Part shown: positions 5,853 to 6,359 of the stretch, piece by piece
Position numbering within the stretch: position 1 is the stretch's first letter
Layout: each line of letters begins with the position of its first letter
From: Nocardioidaceae bacterium
Lineage (GTDB): Bacteria; Actinomycetota; Actinomycetes; Propionibacteriales; Nocardioidaceae
Direction of reading: 5' to 3'
Assembly: GCA_013698435.1 (NCBI GenBank)
Contig: JACCVA010000073.1
Span: forward strand, 1-6,359
DNA length: 6,359 nt
Made by a program: the position numbers and the translations under genes
Notes under the pieces: generated by a model
What the model was told of the DNA's origin: nothing
Seen by the model: the letters and a program-made list of their open reading frames with translations, nothing else
Database searches by the model: none

Positions 5853-6359
5853 TGACGCGCGGCACTTGCTCGTGCGTGCGGCGCAGCACGCTCCACTGCC
5901 TGGTCCTCGCGACGCTCACACTGGGGTTGACGGCTTGCACGTCGCCGCGCACCCCCACCGAGCTCCCGGGCATCACACCTCCGGCACCGCGCGGCAGGAC
6001 GGTCGCCGTCGACGTCTGCGACCTGCTGCCTCCCGCCGCCGCGTCGGACATCGTCGGGCGGCAGCTCCAGGTCGTCGGGCGCAGGGTGGAGCCTAGCCGG
6101 CTCGAGACCTTGCGCTGCGATCTCGGCCAACGCTTCGCCGAGCCGATGGTGACGGTGGAGCTGACGACCGATCCGGTAGCACTGGCCGTCTTCGAGTCGG
6201 CGTACGGCGACGCCGCCGGCGGTGACCCACAACCGCTGTCGCGGATGCACTCGACCTCGGTCATACGAACCGAGGGAGACCAGCAGTCGATCCACTCGTT
6301 CGTGCGCGGTGCGGTCATCTCGGTACGGACGAACCTCTCGCTGGTGCGGCCGATCCAGC
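5852..6359 (+). CDS. Predicted secreted lipoprotein, partial at the right edge
   Basis: The frame is open from GTG 5852 to the window end, 169 residues, with no stop. The N-terminus is a lipoprotein signal peptide: Arg10-Arg11, a hydrophobic core at 14-26 (LHCLVLATLTLGL), then lipobox LTAC with the acylated Cys at 29. A Pro/Thr-rich linker follows (SPRTPTELPGITPPAP, 31-46). The mature part has VCDLLPPAAASDIVG (55-69) and Cys56 and Cys89, which could form a disulfide. This pattern of a Cys-Asp-Leu-Leu start followed by a second Cys is reminiscent of DUF3558-like actinobacterial lipoproteins, but the match is loose. The GTG shares one base with the EF-G2 stop (TAGTG), pointing to co-transcription and coupling. 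An in-frame GTG at 5876 would give a shorter signal peptide beginning at Arg10; neither start has a clear ribosome binding site. Product anchored on the outer face of the membrane; function unknown. Confidence 0.75.
   Translation, partial: MTRGTCSCVRRSTLHCLVLATLTLGLTACTSPRTPTELPGITPPAPRGRTVAVDVCDLLPPAAASDIVGRQLQVVGRRVEPSRLETLRCDLGQRFAEPMVTVELTTDPVALAVFESAYGDAAGGDPQPLSRMHSTSVIRTEGDQQSIHSFVRGAVISVRTNLSLVRPIQ

Noticed and set aside
5839..6318. Minus-strand open frame (159 codons) opposite the lipoprotein gene
   Set aside because: The plus strand has a clear signal peptide with lipobox coupled to the upstream gene, while the minus frame runs back into the EF-G2 end and has no recognisable features.

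Overview
The window is high-GC DNA with GTG starts and tightly packed genes. It carries the phosphatidylinositol (PI) and PI-mannoside (PIM) synthesis genes, so it comes from the chromosome of an actinobacterium. I cannot place it at genus level. The order pgsA - patA - pimA - small membrane protein - pdxS, all on the minus strand, matches the arrangement known around the M. tuberculosis pgsA1/pimA locus, although the thrS and HIT-family genes that lie upstream there are not in this window.

Minus strand, in order of transcription: PI-phosphate synthase (2852-3472, possibly from 3520), PIM acyltransferase PatA (1923-2855), PI mannosyltransferase PimA (808-1926), and an uncharacterised one-TM helical protein (311-811). 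Each of the three junctions is a 4-bp GTGA overlap, which suggests one translationally coupled operon. Together the first three enzymes make PI-phosphate at the inner membrane, add the first mannose to PI, and acylate that mannose. After a 123-bp gap with a possible promoter, the 5' end of pdxS (vitamin B6 / PLP synthase) runs off the left edge.

Plus strand: from a divergent intergenic region containing a perfect 7-3-7 palindrome, a complete elongation factor G paralogue of the EF-G2 (FusA2, EFG II) type is transcribed (3684-5852). It has a strong Shine-Dalgarno sequence. Its G motifs diverge from canonical EF-G, including an Asp-to-Asn change in the guanine-specificity motif. A predicted secreted lipoprotein starts at the last base of its stop codon and runs off the right edge.

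The window looks like conserved core chromosome. I see no mobile elements, CRISPR arrays, RNA genes or signs of a new multi-gene system. The points most worth a second look are the divergent G motifs of the EF-G paralogue, the intergenic palindrome, and the two uncharacterised proteins attached to the PIM operon and to the EF-G2 gene.
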